From Bacteroidales bacterium (GTDB lineage: Bacteria; Bacteroidota; Bacteroidia; Bacteroidales; VadinHA17), in NCBI GenBank assembly GCA_030596125.1, contig JAUVKT010000017.1, forward strand, positions 1-38,759: a DNA stretch of 38,759 bases. The letters are read 5' to 3'. The translations under genes and the position numbers were made by a program. Under the pieces are notes generated by a model, which was given only the letters and a program-made list of their open reading frames with translations, was not told the origin of the DNA and did not search any database. Positions 25,282-33,839 of this stretch are shown here, one piece after another. Numbering within the stretch: position 1 is the stretch's first letter; the number at the start of each line of letters is the position of its first letter.

Positions 25282-25502
25282 TAATACTCTTCTTCATTAA
25301 AAAAGAAATCCTCTTTACTGGGATAATCAGGCCAAATATCTTCAATACTCTCATAAATATCGCCTTCATCTTCAATCTCCTGAAGATTTTCAATAACTTC
25401 CATAGGAGCTCCGGAACGTATTGCATAATCAATAAGTTCATCTTTAGTTGCCGGCCAGGGGGCATCTTCAAGTTTAGAAGCTAACTCGAGTGTCCAATAC
25501 AT
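25281..25502 (-). CDS. DUF2795 domain-containing protein
   Basis: The 73-aa acidic protein (MYWTLELASKLEDAPWPATKDELIDYA...) is a small protein I recognise as highly conserved in Bacteroidota. The DELIDYAIRSGAPMEVIENLQEI part matches DUF2795, and the end SIEDIWPDYPSKEDFFFNEEEY is strongly conserved too. The function is unknown. It is a single gene with its own intrinsic terminator. A near-consensus -7 box (TTTATTTG on the minus strand) lies upstream near 25535-25545. Confidence 0.88.
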   Translation of the reverse strand: MYWTLELASKLEDAPWPATKDELIDYAIRSGAPMEVIENLQEIEDEGDIYESIEDIWPDYPSKEDFFFNEEEY

Positions 25503-25594
25503 CTTATCCTGATTTATTGTTTAAATTTAGGTCTGCAAATAAATAGTAATTTATTCAAAAAAACAATAGGAATATTCGTTTTTTTTCAAGGAAT

Positions 25595-25705
25595 TCATCT
25601 TGTTTCTTCAAAACCCGCATCAGATGCGGCTTTCCTACCCAAAACAAACAGAAAATCAGATAATCTGTTAATATATTTCACCACCCCATCATCCCCCGTT
25701 AGATC
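25595..25705 (-). pseudogene. C-terminal remnant of a PduO-type cob(I)alamin adenosyltransferase gene
   Basis: On the minus strand an uninterrupted frame reads DGVVKYINRLSDFLFVLGRK and continues AASDAGFEETR before TGA (25597-25595). The segment YxNRLSDxLFVLxR is the characteristic C-terminal motif of PduO-type ATP:cob(I)alamin adenosyltransferases, which make adenosylcobalamin. The rest of the gene is missing: the frame runs straight into the 3' end of the ABC ATPase gene, with no start or upstream family sequence. I therefore call a remnant. A CCGCAT/ATGCGG hairpin (25615-25629) lies within it and could serve as terminator for the ABC gene. Confidence 0.55.
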
Positions 25706-25706
25706 T

Positions 25707-26399
25707 TCATTGATGCTTGTTAGGTTTATCACTGGCGATCTCACCATCCAGCAAACGAATTATACGATGGGCATTCTTGGCAATATCCTCCTCGTGGGTA
25801 ACAAGAATCACAGTATTACCCTTACTGTGAATATCCTTTAACAGGTTTAGAATATCAATAGATGTCTTACTGTCCAGATTCCCTGTTGGCTCATCAGCCA
25901 GAATAATTGACGGATTGTTTATCATAGCCCGTGCAATTGCAACACGCTGTCTCTGCCCTCCCGAAAGCTCATTTGGTTTATGTTTCATACGATCACCAAG
26001 CCCCACAAGATCAAGCATATCTGAAGCGAGCTTCTCCCTTTCAACCTTTGGAACTCCCGCGTAAATCAGAGGCAACATTACATTTTCATGTGCAGTATAT
26101 CTTGGAAGCAGATTAAAAGTCTGGAAAATAAACCCTATCTCCTTATTCCTTATCTCTGCGAGCTGATTATCTTCAAGTTTGCTGACATCAGTCCCATTTA
26201 GAATGTATTTACCTTTAGTCGCTGTATCCAAACAGCCAAGAATGTTCATAAGTGTAGATTTTCCTGACCCCGACGGTCCCATTAACGCTACAAATTCATT
26301 CTTGTTAATGTCAAGTGATATAGTTCTGAGAGCTCTTACAATTACCGTCCCAACCTGGTAATTCTTTACAATATCTTTAATCTCAATTATCTTGCTCAT
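25707..26399 (-). CDS. ABC transporter ATP-binding protein, MacB/LolD type
   Basis: The 230-aa protein is a complete ABC ATPase with Walker [10 protein letters not shown], a Q-loop in [12 protein letters not shown], signature [14 protein letters not shown], Walker [14 protein letters not shown] and an H-loop in [11 protein letters not shown]. The size and the phrase [18 protein letters not shown] place it in the MacB/LolD/FtsE group, which powers lipoprotein release or export of small molecules and peptides. No permease gene lies next to it in the window, so it may work with a distant partner. It may be transcribed with the methyltransferase gene 73 bp upstream. Confidence 0.93.
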   Translation of the reverse strand: MSKIIEIKDIVKNYQVGTVIVRALRTISLDINKNEFVALMGPSGSGKSTLMNILGCLDTATKGKYILNGTDVSKLEDNQLAEIRNKEIGFIFQTFNLLPRYTAHENVMLPLIYAGVPKVEREKLASDMLDLVGLGDRMKHKPNELSGGQRQRVAIARAMINNPSIILADEPTGNLDSKTSIDILNLLKDIHSKGNTVILVTHEEDIAKNAHRIIRLLDGEIASDKPNKHQ

Positions 26400-26429
26400 A
26401 TCTTATCTTTAAAAATTACCCGAAAATAG

Positions 26430-26467
26430 TTTAATAAATTCAGTTTTTAATAATTCAGTTTATTAAA
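26430..26467. other. 9-bp A+T inverted repeat between methyltransferase and ABC genes
   Basis: TTTAATAAA (26430-26438) and TTTATTAAA (26459-26467) form a perfect inverted repeat separated by 20 bp. AATTCAGTTT occurs twice in and near the loop. All A/T pairing makes a terminator unlikely; it may be an operator ahead of the ABC gene or chance in A+T-rich DNA. Confidence 0.25.
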
Positions 26468-26472
26468 TTTTG

Positions 26473-27261
26473 TTAATATCTTATAACGAAATCCTGTTTA
26501 TCAATTCCTTCCCTGTAAAAAATCAGGCCAAACTGGAAAAGATCAATTGTAACAGTTACATCCTTCAATGCCTTTATGCCCCCCCAGGCATGACCCATTT
26601 CCCGTGAGTGATAAATATCATCCAGTACTATTAAGGTATCTTTATCGATATGTTCGCGTATTATCGACAAATACCGCAATACAGCTACTCTCCTGTGATT
26701 TCCATCAATAAAAATCATCCCGGGTGTACCAGATCGCGATAATATTTCAGGCAGTGCCATATCAAAATCACTATTCATAAGGTGTATATTCCCTGCATCT
26801 GCCCGCTGAAAGACACTCTTTGCAATTGCTGACCTGTTACCGCATCCCTCTATTGTAAAAACCTCTGAAGACTTTGCTGATAATGCCATATAAAGAGTGC
26901 TTATACCAAAAGAGGTACCCAATTCAATAATTGGTTTCCCGTTATTCTGCATAGCCAATCTGGATAGTAAACCACCATACTTTGCACTTACCGACGATCT
27001 CCTTGTAAGTTCTGAGACCCTCTGTTTACTTCTCCTCCTATTTAAAGAACCTGCTCCAAGATCTGTTATTTCTATCTCCTCCCCGGTACTTAAAAGTTCT
27101 GTTCTGATCTTCTCTACCTTACTGACAACTGAAAGATCACTTTTATTCAGAAAAACTTCTGTTATCATCTTATATACAAAGGGACTATGAATACCATGAC
27201 CTTTTCTGTGCCGGGAAAAGAGATAATACCTGACCGCCATAATAACCCTGTAGAAATTCAT
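26473..27261 (-). CDS. Class I SAM-dependent methyltransferase
   Basis: The 262-aa protein has the Rossmann methyltransferase pattern. Motif I is IIELGTSFGISTLYMAL, an acidic residue follows in VFTIEGCG, motif IV-like FIDGNHRR and VLDDIYHS come later, and a GIKALKD helix follows. The FIDGNH and LDDIYHS motifs are those of O-methyltransferase-like proteins with metal-binding acidic residues. The N-terminus (RHRKGHGIHSPFVYKMITEVF) is typical of a Bacteroidota group of unknown substrate. It is divergent from recG with 97 bp between the starts. Confidence 0.85.
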   Translation of the reverse strand: MNFYRVIMAVRYYLFSRHRKGHGIHSPFVYKMITEVFLNKSDLSVVSKVEKIRTELLSTGEEIEITDLGAGSLNRRRSKQRVSELTRRSSVSAKYGGLLSRLAMQNNGKPIIELGTSFGISTLYMALSAKSSEVFTIEGCGNRSAIAKSVFQRADAGNIHLMNSDFDMALPEILSRSGTPGMIFIDGNHRRVAVLRYLSIIREHIDKDTLIVLDDIYHSREMGHAWGGIKALKDVTVTIDLFQFGLIFYREGIDKQDFVIRY

Positions 27262-27309
27262 TTAAGCTTTTTGGAATAGTAAATATTAGGTGAACACTCT
27301 AAAAATAGT

Positions 27310-27336
27310 TATTTTCGGTATGGTAACGAAAATACC
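27310..27336. promoter_or_regulatory. Inverted repeat in the divergent recG/methyltransferase promoter region
   Basis: TATTTTCG (27310-27317) and CGAAAATA (27327-27334) form a perfect 8-bp inverted repeat with a 9-bp centre. An alternative pairing, GGTAT (27317-27321) with ATACC (27332-27336), overlaps it. TATTTTCG differs from the -7 consensus TAnnTTTG by one base and occurs facing both genes, so the repeat may hold both -7 elements. Confidence 0.35.
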
Positions 27337-27358
27337 ATTTTTATAATAAAATTAAGCG

Positions 27359-29464
27359 ATGCCGGAGATTATTAATACTGAAATTACTTACCTGACAGGA
27401 GTAGGTCCTAAAAGAGCTGAACTACTGGGAAAAGAGATTGGTGTAAAAACCATCAGTGACCTGCTCTATTATTTCCCATATAAATATATCGACCGTACAC
27501 AATTTCATAATATTGCCGACCTAAGCTCAGATATGCCATACATACAGATTAGCGGGGTTATCGAAAGGTTTTTCACAGAAGGGGGAGGAAGAAGTAAAAG
27601 ACTTGCTGCCAGTTTCAGGGATGATACCGGTACCATAAAGCTGGTATGGTTTAAAGGCATAAACTGGATAACCAACAGTTACACTGTGAATAAAAAGTAT
27701 ATCGTTTTCGGGAAACCGGGAATCTTCAATGGTATGCTCAATATCATTCATCCTGAGATAGAAGATCCCGGAAAAAAAGAAAAAAAGATCACTTCAGGGA
27801 TACAGGCTCAGTACAATACAACCGAAAAGCTTAAAAGTAGCTATATCACATCAAGGACTATTAATAAACTGTTGAGCAATATCTATACCCAGTTCGATTT
27901 CAGGGTCAAGGAGACTCTTCCCGGATGGATGATACACAAGTATAACCTGATGCAGCTTCATGATGCCCTTTTTACTATTCATTTCCCCAACAACAACCGG
28001 GATGTTGAAAAGGCAAGATACCGGCTTAAATTTGAAGAACTTTTTTATATACAGCTTAACCTCCTCAGGTTTAAGGTTCGCAGGGCCAACCAGTACAAAG
28101 GATTTATTTTTAGCACTGTAGGAGATAAATTCAATAACTTCTACTATAAAAACCTGCCATTTGAACTTACGGATGCACAAAAAAAGGTGATGCGGGAGAT
28201 AAGGAAAGATATCGGTTCAGGTAAGCAGATGAACCGGTTACTACAGGGGGATGTAGGTAGCGGTAAAACACTCGTTGCCTTAATGAGTATGTTAATTGCA
28301 AATGATAATGGATACCAGGCATGCCTGATGGCACCCACCGAGATACTTGCGATACAGCATTACAATACTATAGAAAGTTTTGTTGCAGGACTTGATCTGG
28401 AGGTAAGATTATTGAGAGGATCGACAAAAAAATCTGAAAGGAGCGAGATCTCCGAAATGCTTGGGGATGGCAGACTTAATATTCTGATAGGCACCCACGC
28501 TCTGATCGAAGATACTGTTCAGTTTTCACGTCTTGGATTGGTAATTATTGACGAGCAGCACAGGTTTGGTGTCGCCCAGCGTGCCCGTCTATGGGAGAAA
28601 AGCAGTAAACCACCACATATCCTTGTAATGACTGCCACCCCTATCCCCCGTACCCTGGCTATGACCCTCTATGGAGATCTGGATGTTTCTGTAATCGATG
28701 AACTGCCACCCGGCAGAAAACCTGTAAAAACACTCCATTATACCGACTCAGCCCGCCTCCGTTTGTTCAGGTTTATGAAAAAAGAGATAGAAGCAGGGCA
28801 ACAGATCTATATTGTCTATCCTCTGATAAAAGAGTCGGAAAAAATGGATTATAAAAATCTTGAAGAGGGTGTAGAGGCAATTACCAGAGATTTTCCCGCT
28901 CCCCGGTACGTTATAAGCATTGTACACGGCCAAATGAAATCCAGGGAAAAGGACTATTCAATGCGCCTGTTCAAAGAGGGCAAGGCACATATTCTTATTG
29001 CTACGACAGTTATTGAGGTAGGAGTCGATATTCAGAACGCCTCAGTCATGATTATTGAAAGTGCAGAAAGATTTGGGCTGTCACAGTTACACCAACTGCG
29101 GGGACGTGTTGGAAGAGGAGCATCACAGTCGTATTGCATATTAATGAGTTCAGATAAATTGTCCGGGGAAGCCAGTAAGCGACTGGAAATAATGATATCA
29201 TCTTCAGATGGATTTGAAATTGCAGAGGCTGATCTCCGTATTAGAGGTCCGGGCGATATTGAAGGCACGCAACAGAGCGGAATAGGCTTCAATCTGAAAA
29301 TTGCTGACCTTGGTCGCGACGGACAGATTCTGGAATACGTCAGGCGAATTGCAGGAGATATAATTGAGAAAGATCCCGATCTTAAAAATGATGATAATAC
29401 TATTTTAAAGAATGAGATAGTCAGACAAGCAAAAACCGGTTTCGATTGGAGCTCTATCAGCTGA
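27359..29464 (+). CDS. recG: ATP-dependent DNA helicase RecG
   Basis: The 701-aa product has the RecG order: an N-terminal helical region with LTGVGPKRAELLGKEIG, and the wedge OB-fold (about 60-160). The helicase domain carries Walker A LLQGDVGSGKT, DEQHRFGVAQR, MTATPIPRTLAMTLYGDLDVSVIDELPPGRKP, and ATTVIEVGVDIQNA. The motif VI region is LHQLRGRVGRG, and the C-terminal TRG-type segment contains DLRIRGPGDIEGTQQSG. RecG reverses stalled replication forks and processes recombination intermediates. The length is normal. The ATG at 27359 gives the conserved start and is 25 bp after the inverted repeat upstream. Confidence 0.96.
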   Translation: MPEIINTEITYLTGVGPKRAELLGKEIGVKTISDLLYYFPYKYIDRTQFHNIADLSSDMPYIQISGVIERFFTEGGGRSKRLAASFRDDTGTIKLVWFKGINWITNSYTVNKKYIVFGKPGIFNGMLNIIHPEIEDPGKKEKKITSGIQAQYNTTEKLKSSYITSRTINKLLSNIYTQFDFRVKETLPGWMIHKYNLMQLHDALFTIHFPNNNRDVEKARYRLKFEELFYIQLNLLRFKVRRANQYKGFIFSTVGDKFNNFYYKNLPFELTDAQKKVMREIRKDIGSGKQMNRLLQGDVGSGKTLVALMSMLIANDNGYQACLMAPTEILAIQHYNTIESFVAGLDLEVRLLRGSTKKSERSEISEMLGDGRLNILIGTHALIEDTVQFSRLGLVIIDEQHRFGVAQRARLWEKSSKPPHILVMTATPIPRTLAMTLYGDLDVSVIDELPPGRKPVKTLHYTDSARLRLFRFMKKEIEAGQQIYIVYPLIKESEKMDYKNLEEGVEAITRDFPAPRYVISIVHGQMKSREKDYSMRLFKEGKAHILIATTVIEVGVDIQNASVMIIESAERFGLSQLHQLRGRVGRGASQSYCILMSSDKLSGEASKRLEIMISSSDGFEIAEADLRIRGPGDIEGTQQSGIGFNLKIADLGRDGQILEYVRRIAGDIIEKDPDLKNDDNTILKNEIVRQAKTGFDWSSIS

Positions 29465-29541
29465 TTCTTATTTAAACTCATATTAAATTACTTTTAAACA
29501 AAAAAACTGACTAATCTTATATTTTTTTCAACTGGTAATTC

Positions 29542-29549
29542 TAATTTTG
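29542..29549 (+). promoter_or_regulatory. Candidate -7 element for the rnf operon
   Basis: TAATTTTG followed by C is a perfect TAnnTTTG box, 27 bp before the rseC-like ATG. No TTG stands at -33. This position also argues against using the TTG at 29547 as a translation start. Confidence 0.5.
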
Positions 29550-29576
29550 CATCCTGATTCTAAGGAAACATCCAAG

Positions 29577-29996
29577 ATGGAGAACAATAATACCATAGAG
29601 CATACAGGCATAGTTAAATCAATTGAAAACAATTATGTTAACATCGCCATATCATCTCATCCATCATGTACAGGATGTGCAGCATCAGGTATATGTGATG
29701 TTTCCGGCGAAAACGAAAAGTTAATTCGTGCCGGCAGGAATATCGATCTGTCGCCCGGCGACAGGGTTATGGTAGTAATGGAGCAATCATTGGGTTACCG
29801 GGCCCTGCTTCTCGGATACATACTTCCATTTATTACAGTACTGATTATACTCATAACACTTACCTCACTTTCAGTTCACGAACTGTTAGCAGGGCTTATA
29901 TCCATCGGGGCAATGGCGGTTTACTATCTGGTGATTTATCTGAATAAAGAGAAAATTAGCAGGAAGTTTTCATTTACAATAAAAAAGCAGATCTAA
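29577..29996 (+). CDS. RseC/MucC-like protein, first gene of the rnf operon
   Basis: I start at the ATG at 29577 (MENNNTIEH), giving 139 aa. A longer frame from a TTG at 29547 would begin inside the -7 box. The N-terminal soluble part has a Cys motif, SHPSCTGCAASGIC, that may bind a metal or Fe-S centre. Two hydrophobic helices follow (ALLLGYILPFITVLIILITL and LLAGLISIGAMAVYYLVIYL). This is the layout of RseC proteins, which in other bacteria help the SoxR-reducing Rnf/Rsx system. Its TAA shares one base with the ATG of rnfB, so the two are tightly coupled. Confidence 0.85.
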   Translation: MENNNTIEHTGIVKSIENNYVNIAISSHPSCTGCAASGICDVSGENEKLIRAGRNIDLSPGDRVMVVMEQSLGYRALLLGYILPFITVLIILITLTSLSVHELLAGLISIGAMAVYYLVIYLNKEKISRKFSFTIKKQI

Positions 29997-30859
29997 TGAG
30001 TTCGACAGTTTTAATTACAATATTATCATTAAGCATACTCGGTTTGATAGCTGCTCTGATCCTGTATTTTGTAGCACAGAAGTTTAAGGTTTTTGAAGAT
30101 CCGAAGATTAATGAAGTTGAAGTTGCATTGCCTGCCGCCAACTGTGGAGGATGTGGATTTCCCGGTTGTCGTAATTTTGCGGAAGCGCTGGTAAAAGCTG
30201 AAAATTTTGATGGTTTATACTGTCCGGTCGGAGGAGCTGATACAATGGCAAATGTGGCTCAGATACTGGGGAAAACTGCTCCGGAAGTAGAACCAAGAGT
30301 AGCGGTAGTACGATGTAATGGTACTCCTGAATTCCGGGCCAGAACATCAATTTATGAGGGCGCTCCAAATTGCACAATAGTACACAACCTGTATTCTGGC
30401 GAAACAAACTGTGCGTATGGCTGCCTGGGACTCGGAGAATGTGTTGATGCTTGCGAATTTGATGCAATGTATATGGACAAAGTAACGGATCTGCCGGTAA
30501 TTATTGACGACAAATGTGTAGCCTGTGGTGCCTGTGTGAGAGCCTGTCCGAAAGATATTATTGAGCTGCGTAAGAAAGCCAAAAGAGATCGGCAGATTCA
30601 TGTCGCCTGTGTTAATAAAGATAAAGGTGGGCCGGCAGTTAAAGCGTGTAAAGTAGCATGTATCGGATGTGGCAAATGTGAAGAGGTATGTAATTTTGAA
30701 GCTATCACAATCGAAAACAATCTTGCATTTATTGATTCTGACAAATGCACGCTATGCAGGAAATGTGTAGTAGTTTGTCCGACCAATGCGATACATGAAA
30801 TAAATTTTCCGCCACGAAAACCAAAGGTAGAAATCAAACCACAAAATGCAGAAGCGTAA
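29996..30859 (+). CDS. rnfB: Rnf complex subunit RnfB (ferredoxin-like electron entry)
   Basis: The 287-aa protein has an N-terminal membrane helix (residues about 5-27) and then the RnfB Fe-S domain with CGGCGFPGC (Cys50, 53, 58) and a fourth Cys in LYCPVGG. Further cysteine clusters follow (CAYGCLGLGECVDAC, CVACGACVRACP, CIGCGKCEEVC, CTLCRKCVVVCP), giving several 4Fe-4S centres, as in the longer RnfB of Bacteroidota and Clostridia. RnfB takes electrons from reduced ferredoxin and passes them into the membrane-bound Rnf complex that pumps Na+ or H+. The start overlaps the rseC stop. Confidence 0.96.
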   Translation: MSSTVLITILSLSILGLIAALILYFVAQKFKVFEDPKINEVEVALPAANCGGCGFPGCRNFAEALVKAENFDGLYCPVGGADTMANVAQILGKTAPEVEPRVAVVRCNGTPEFRARTSIYEGAPNCTIVHNLYSGETNCAYGCLGLGECVDACEFDAMYMDKVTDLPVIIDDKCVACGACVRACPKDIIELRKKAKRDRQIHVACVNKDKGGPAVKACKVACIGCGKCEEVCNFEAITIENNLAFIDSDKCTLCRKCVVVCPTNAIHEINFPPRKPKVEIKPQNAEA

Positions 30860-30883
30860 TTCAAATATAACTAAAAGTATAAA

Positions 30884-32218
30884 GTGTTGAAGACATTCCC
30901 AAAGGGAGGTGTTCATCCCTCCGAAAATAAAATTACAGCCGGTACGGCAATAGAAGTCTTACCTCTGCCAAAACAGGTAATAATACCATTGTCACAACAT
31001 ATTGGAGCACCTGCTAAACCAGTGGTGGCCAAAGGTGATAAGGTTAAGACCGGACAGGTTATTGCCAGTAGCCAGGGTTTTGTTTCTGCCAATATACACT
31101 CATCAGTATCAGGTAAAGTGTTAAAAATTGATAAAGCAATTAACTCATCGGGGTATAAACAAGTCTCTGTAATTATTAATGTCGAAGATGATGAATGGCT
31201 CGACACCATAGACCGTACAGGTAAACTGAAAACTGAAATTGTACTGACAGGGGAAGAGATAGTAAAAAAATGTGCCGAAAACGGCATTGTCGGAATGGGC
31301 GGAGCTACCTTCCCTACTCATATAAAACTCACTGTTCCACCCGGAAAAAAATGTGATGTGCTTATTATCAATGGTGTTGAATGTGAACCTTATCTGACAT
31401 CCGACCACCGTATAATGATTGAAAAAGGTCGCGAGATGCTTACCGGCACCAGGATACTTATGAAAGCTCTTGGTGTTTCAAAGGGGATGATTGGGATAGA
31501 AAGTAATAAACCTGATGCAATTGCACATCTTAACTCTATAGCATCCGGGTTTGAAGGCATTACCGTTCATCCGCTGAAAGTAAAATATCCTCAGGGTGGA
31601 GAAAAACAACTTATTAAAGCACTTACTAATCGCGAAGTACCATCAGGCAAACTTCCTGTTGATGTAGGAGCTGTAGTACATAACGTTGGTACGGCATACG
31701 CAGTTTATGAAGCTGTACAGTTAAATAAACCACTGATCGAAAGAGTAGTAACCGTTACCGGCAAGGATATTGAAAAGCCGGGTAATATGCTGGTAAGAAT
31801 CGGCACACCCCTCAGATCAGTTGTTGATGCTGCCGGAGGTGTTCCTGAAAATACGGGCAAAATTGTGAATGGCGGACCGATGATGGGTAAAGCCATCAAC
31901 TCTCTTGACGTTCCGGTAACAAAAGGAACATCAGGAGTCATTCTTTTCAGTGTAGATGAATCGAAACGGAAAGCTACGAATCCCTGTATAAGGTGTGGGA
32001 AATGTGTGTCGGTTTGTCCCCTCGGACTTGAGCCTTACCTCCTTATGACACTCACTGAAAAGGAGTTTTATGACAGAGTTGAAAAAGAAAAAGTTATGGA
32101 CTGCATCGAATGCGGATCTTGCAGCTATATCTGCCCTGCCGACAGGCCTCTCCTTGACTATATCAGGCTTGGCAAAAGCGAAACAGGAAAAAGGATTCGT
32201 GAGCGTAAACAAAAATAG
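30884..32218 (+). CDS. rnfC: Rnf complex subunit RnfC (NADH-binding)
   Basis: The 444-aa protein starts with a GTG codon at 30884 (MLKTFPKGGVHPSENK), directly before the conserved GGVHP sequence, so an upstream ATG is not needed. The N-terminal barrel-sandwich segment, the flavin/NADH-binding region resembling complex I 51-kDa subunit (GIVGMGGATFPTHIK, NGVECEPYLTSDHRIM) and the SLBB-type part are followed by two 4Fe-4S motifs, CIRCGKCVSVCP and CIECGSCSYICP. RnfC is the peripheral subunit where NAD+ is reduced. It lies 24 bp after rnfB. The length is typical. Confidence 0.96.
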   Translation: MLKTFPKGGVHPSENKITAGTAIEVLPLPKQVIIPLSQHIGAPAKPVVAKGDKVKTGQVIASSQGFVSANIHSSVSGKVLKIDKAINSSGYKQVSVIINVEDDEWLDTIDRTGKLKTEIVLTGEEIVKKCAENGIVGMGGATFPTHIKLTVPPGKKCDVLIINGVECEPYLTSDHRIMIEKGREMLTGTRILMKALGVSKGMIGIESNKPDAIAHLNSIASGFEGITVHPLKVKYPQGGEKQLIKALTNREVPSGKLPVDVGAVVHNVGTAYAVYEAVQLNKPLIERVVTVTGKDIEKPGNMLVRIGTPLRSVVDAAGGVPENTGKIVNGGPMMGKAINSLDVPVTKGTSGVILFSVDESKRKATNPCIRCGKCVSVCPLGLEPYLLMTLTEKEFYDRVEKEKVMDCIECGSCSYICPADRPLLDYIRLGKSETGKRIRERKQK

Positions 32219-32246
32219 AGATTTTTTTTAAGATAAATATTTTCAA

Positions 32247-33257
32247 ATGAATGAATTACTAAAAGTATCACCATCTCCCCATGTATATAGCAGGGAATCA
32301 AGTCCCCGATTGATGTATGGGGTGGTGATTGCTCTTATGCCGGCTCAGCTCGCCATGATATGGTTTTTTGGCTGGGCTGCAATAATAGTTACTGCTATTT
32401 CAGTTACCTCAACAGTGATATTTGAGTACCTTATTCAAAAATTTCTGTTTAAGCAAACACCGTCAATAAAAGATGGTTCAGCCATTGTTACAGGATTGTT
32501 ATTAGCATTCTGTCTGCCTGTAAACCTGCCGGCAGGCCTGATAATTCTTGGTGCATTGGTTGCTATTGGTATCGGAAAACTCACTTTCGGAGGGTTAGGT
32601 AATAACCCCTTTAACCCTGCACTGGTTGGCCGTGTTTTTCTTTTCCTTTCATTTCCTGTACAGATGACAACATGGCCGGTACCAAATGGTTTTAAAACAA
32701 GCTTCACTGATGCAACTACAGGCGCTACACCACTAAGTATATTAAACGAAAATTACGACAAGATCCCTATCGATCAGTTAATGACAGACCAGACATTTAA
32801 TATGCCCGGCTACAGAGATATTTTCTGGGGTAATATGGGAGGGTCAGCTGGTGAGATTGCTGCCTTTGCATTAATAGCAGGACTTGCATATCTGCTTATC
32901 AGAAAAATCATTTCATGGCATATACCGGCTTCGATTTTAGTAACAGTTTTACTGTTTACAGGTATTCTGTGGCTTGCCAATCCTGGAAATAATGCAGATC
33001 CTCTGTACCATTTGATGACCGGAGGACTATTACTGGGTGCAATATTCATGGCAACCGATTATGTAACATCACCAATGTCAGCTAAAGGAATGGTAATATA
33101 TGGTATAGGCATAGGTGTTCTAACTGTACTCATTAGGAGGTTCGGAGCATATCCCGAAGGTATTCAGTTTGCAATACTTATAATGAACGCCGTTACGCCA
33201 TTGATAAACATATACATTAAACCATCAAGGTTTGGAGAGGAGGTTAAGCATGTCTAA
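32247..33257 (+). CDS. rnfD: Rnf complex subunit RnfD (membrane, covalent FMN)
   Basis: The 336-aa integral membrane protein has many hydrophobic helices and the RnfD/NqrB pattern LTFGGLGNNPFNPALVGRVF. The flavinylation motif is T158-G-A-T161, where Thr161 would carry FMN, in the context DATTGATPLS. A second conserved part is GGLLLGAIFMATDYVTSPMS. The C-terminus overlaps the next gene: the rnfG ATG lies 8 bp before the end of the rnfD stop codon. Confidence 0.95.
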   Translation: MNELLKVSPSPHVYSRESSPRLMYGVVIALMPAQLAMIWFFGWAAIIVTAISVTSTVIFEYLIQKFLFKQTPSIKDGSAIVTGLLLAFCLPVNLPAGLIILGALVAIGIGKLTFGGLGNNPFNPALVGRVFLFLSFPVQMTTWPVPNGFKTSFTDATTGATPLSILNENYDKIPIDQLMTDQTFNMPGYRDIFWGNMGGSAGEIAAFALIAGLAYLLIRKIISWHIPASILVTVLLFTGILWLANPGNNADPLYHLMTGGLLLGAIFMATDYVTSPMSAKGMVIYGIGIGVLTVLIRRFGAYPEGIQFAILIMNAVTPLINIYIKPSRFGEEVKHV

Positions 33258-33822
33258 TAAAGAATCTACCCTGGGTAATATGGTGATTGCGTTACTCGTG
33301 ATTACTTTTGTGGCATCCGCCTCATTAGGAGGTGTTTATGAAATAACTAAAGAGCCGATAGCAGCTGCGAAGCTGGCAAAAAAAAACAGCGCAATAAGCC
33401 AGGTCATACCCGAATTTACAAATAATCCGGGTGATGAAGAGTATAAAATTCCTGTGGATGGGGATACACTCTATTTTTACCCCGGGAGGAATGGAGATCA
33501 GTTGATCGGAACAGCTATTGAGACTTTTACAGGAATGGGATTTACCGGAAAGATAAAAGTGATGGTTGGATTACTGCCCGACGGCACTATTAATGATGTT
33601 GCTGTTCTTGAGCATGCTGAGACACCCGGGTTGGGAGATAAAATGGAAAGGAAAAAATCAGACTGGAGTCTTCAGTTTCAGGGAAAAAACCCTGCTGAAT
33701 TTAAGATTGCAGTCACCAAAGATGGTGGTGATATAGATGCCATCACCGCATCAACTATCAGCTCGAGGGCTTTCTGCGATGCTGTGGAAAAAGCTTATAA
33801 GGCATATATGAATAATAAATAA
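33250..33822 (+). CDS. rnfG: Rnf complex subunit RnfG (periplasmic, covalent FMN)
   Basis: I start at the ATG at 33250 (MSNKEST), preceded by GGAGAGGAGG about 7 bp upstream, one of the very few real Shine-Dalgarno sequences in the window. A longer frame from a TTG at 33232 is less likely. The 190-aa protein has one N-terminal membrane helix ([22 protein letters not shown]), then the FMN-binding domain with ETPGLGDKM and the flavin site [13 protein letters not shown]. The expected Thr acceptor is Thr169. Compared with the usual S/T-G-A-T the motif reads T-A-S-T. Confidence 0.92.
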   Translation: MSNKESTLGNMVIALLVITFVASASLGGVYEITKEPIAAAKLAKKNSAISQVIPEFTNNPGDEEYKIPVDGDTLYFYPGRNGDQLIGTAIETFTGMGFTGKIKVMVGLLPDGTINDVAVLEHAETPGLGDKMERKKSDWSLQFQGKNPAEFKIAVTKDGGDIDAITASTISSRAFCDAVEKAYKAYMNNK

Positions 33823-33839
33823 CAGGTAAATTCAATAGT

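Noticed and set aside
29547-29576. Longer rseC start at a TTG codon
   Set aside because: It overlaps a perfect -7 promoter box; ATG at 29577 starts the conserved protein.
30108-30864. Long minus-strand open frames opposite rnfB
   Set aside because: They are shadows of an Fe-S protein gene rich in Cys and Gly codons; the plus-strand frame has all family motifs.
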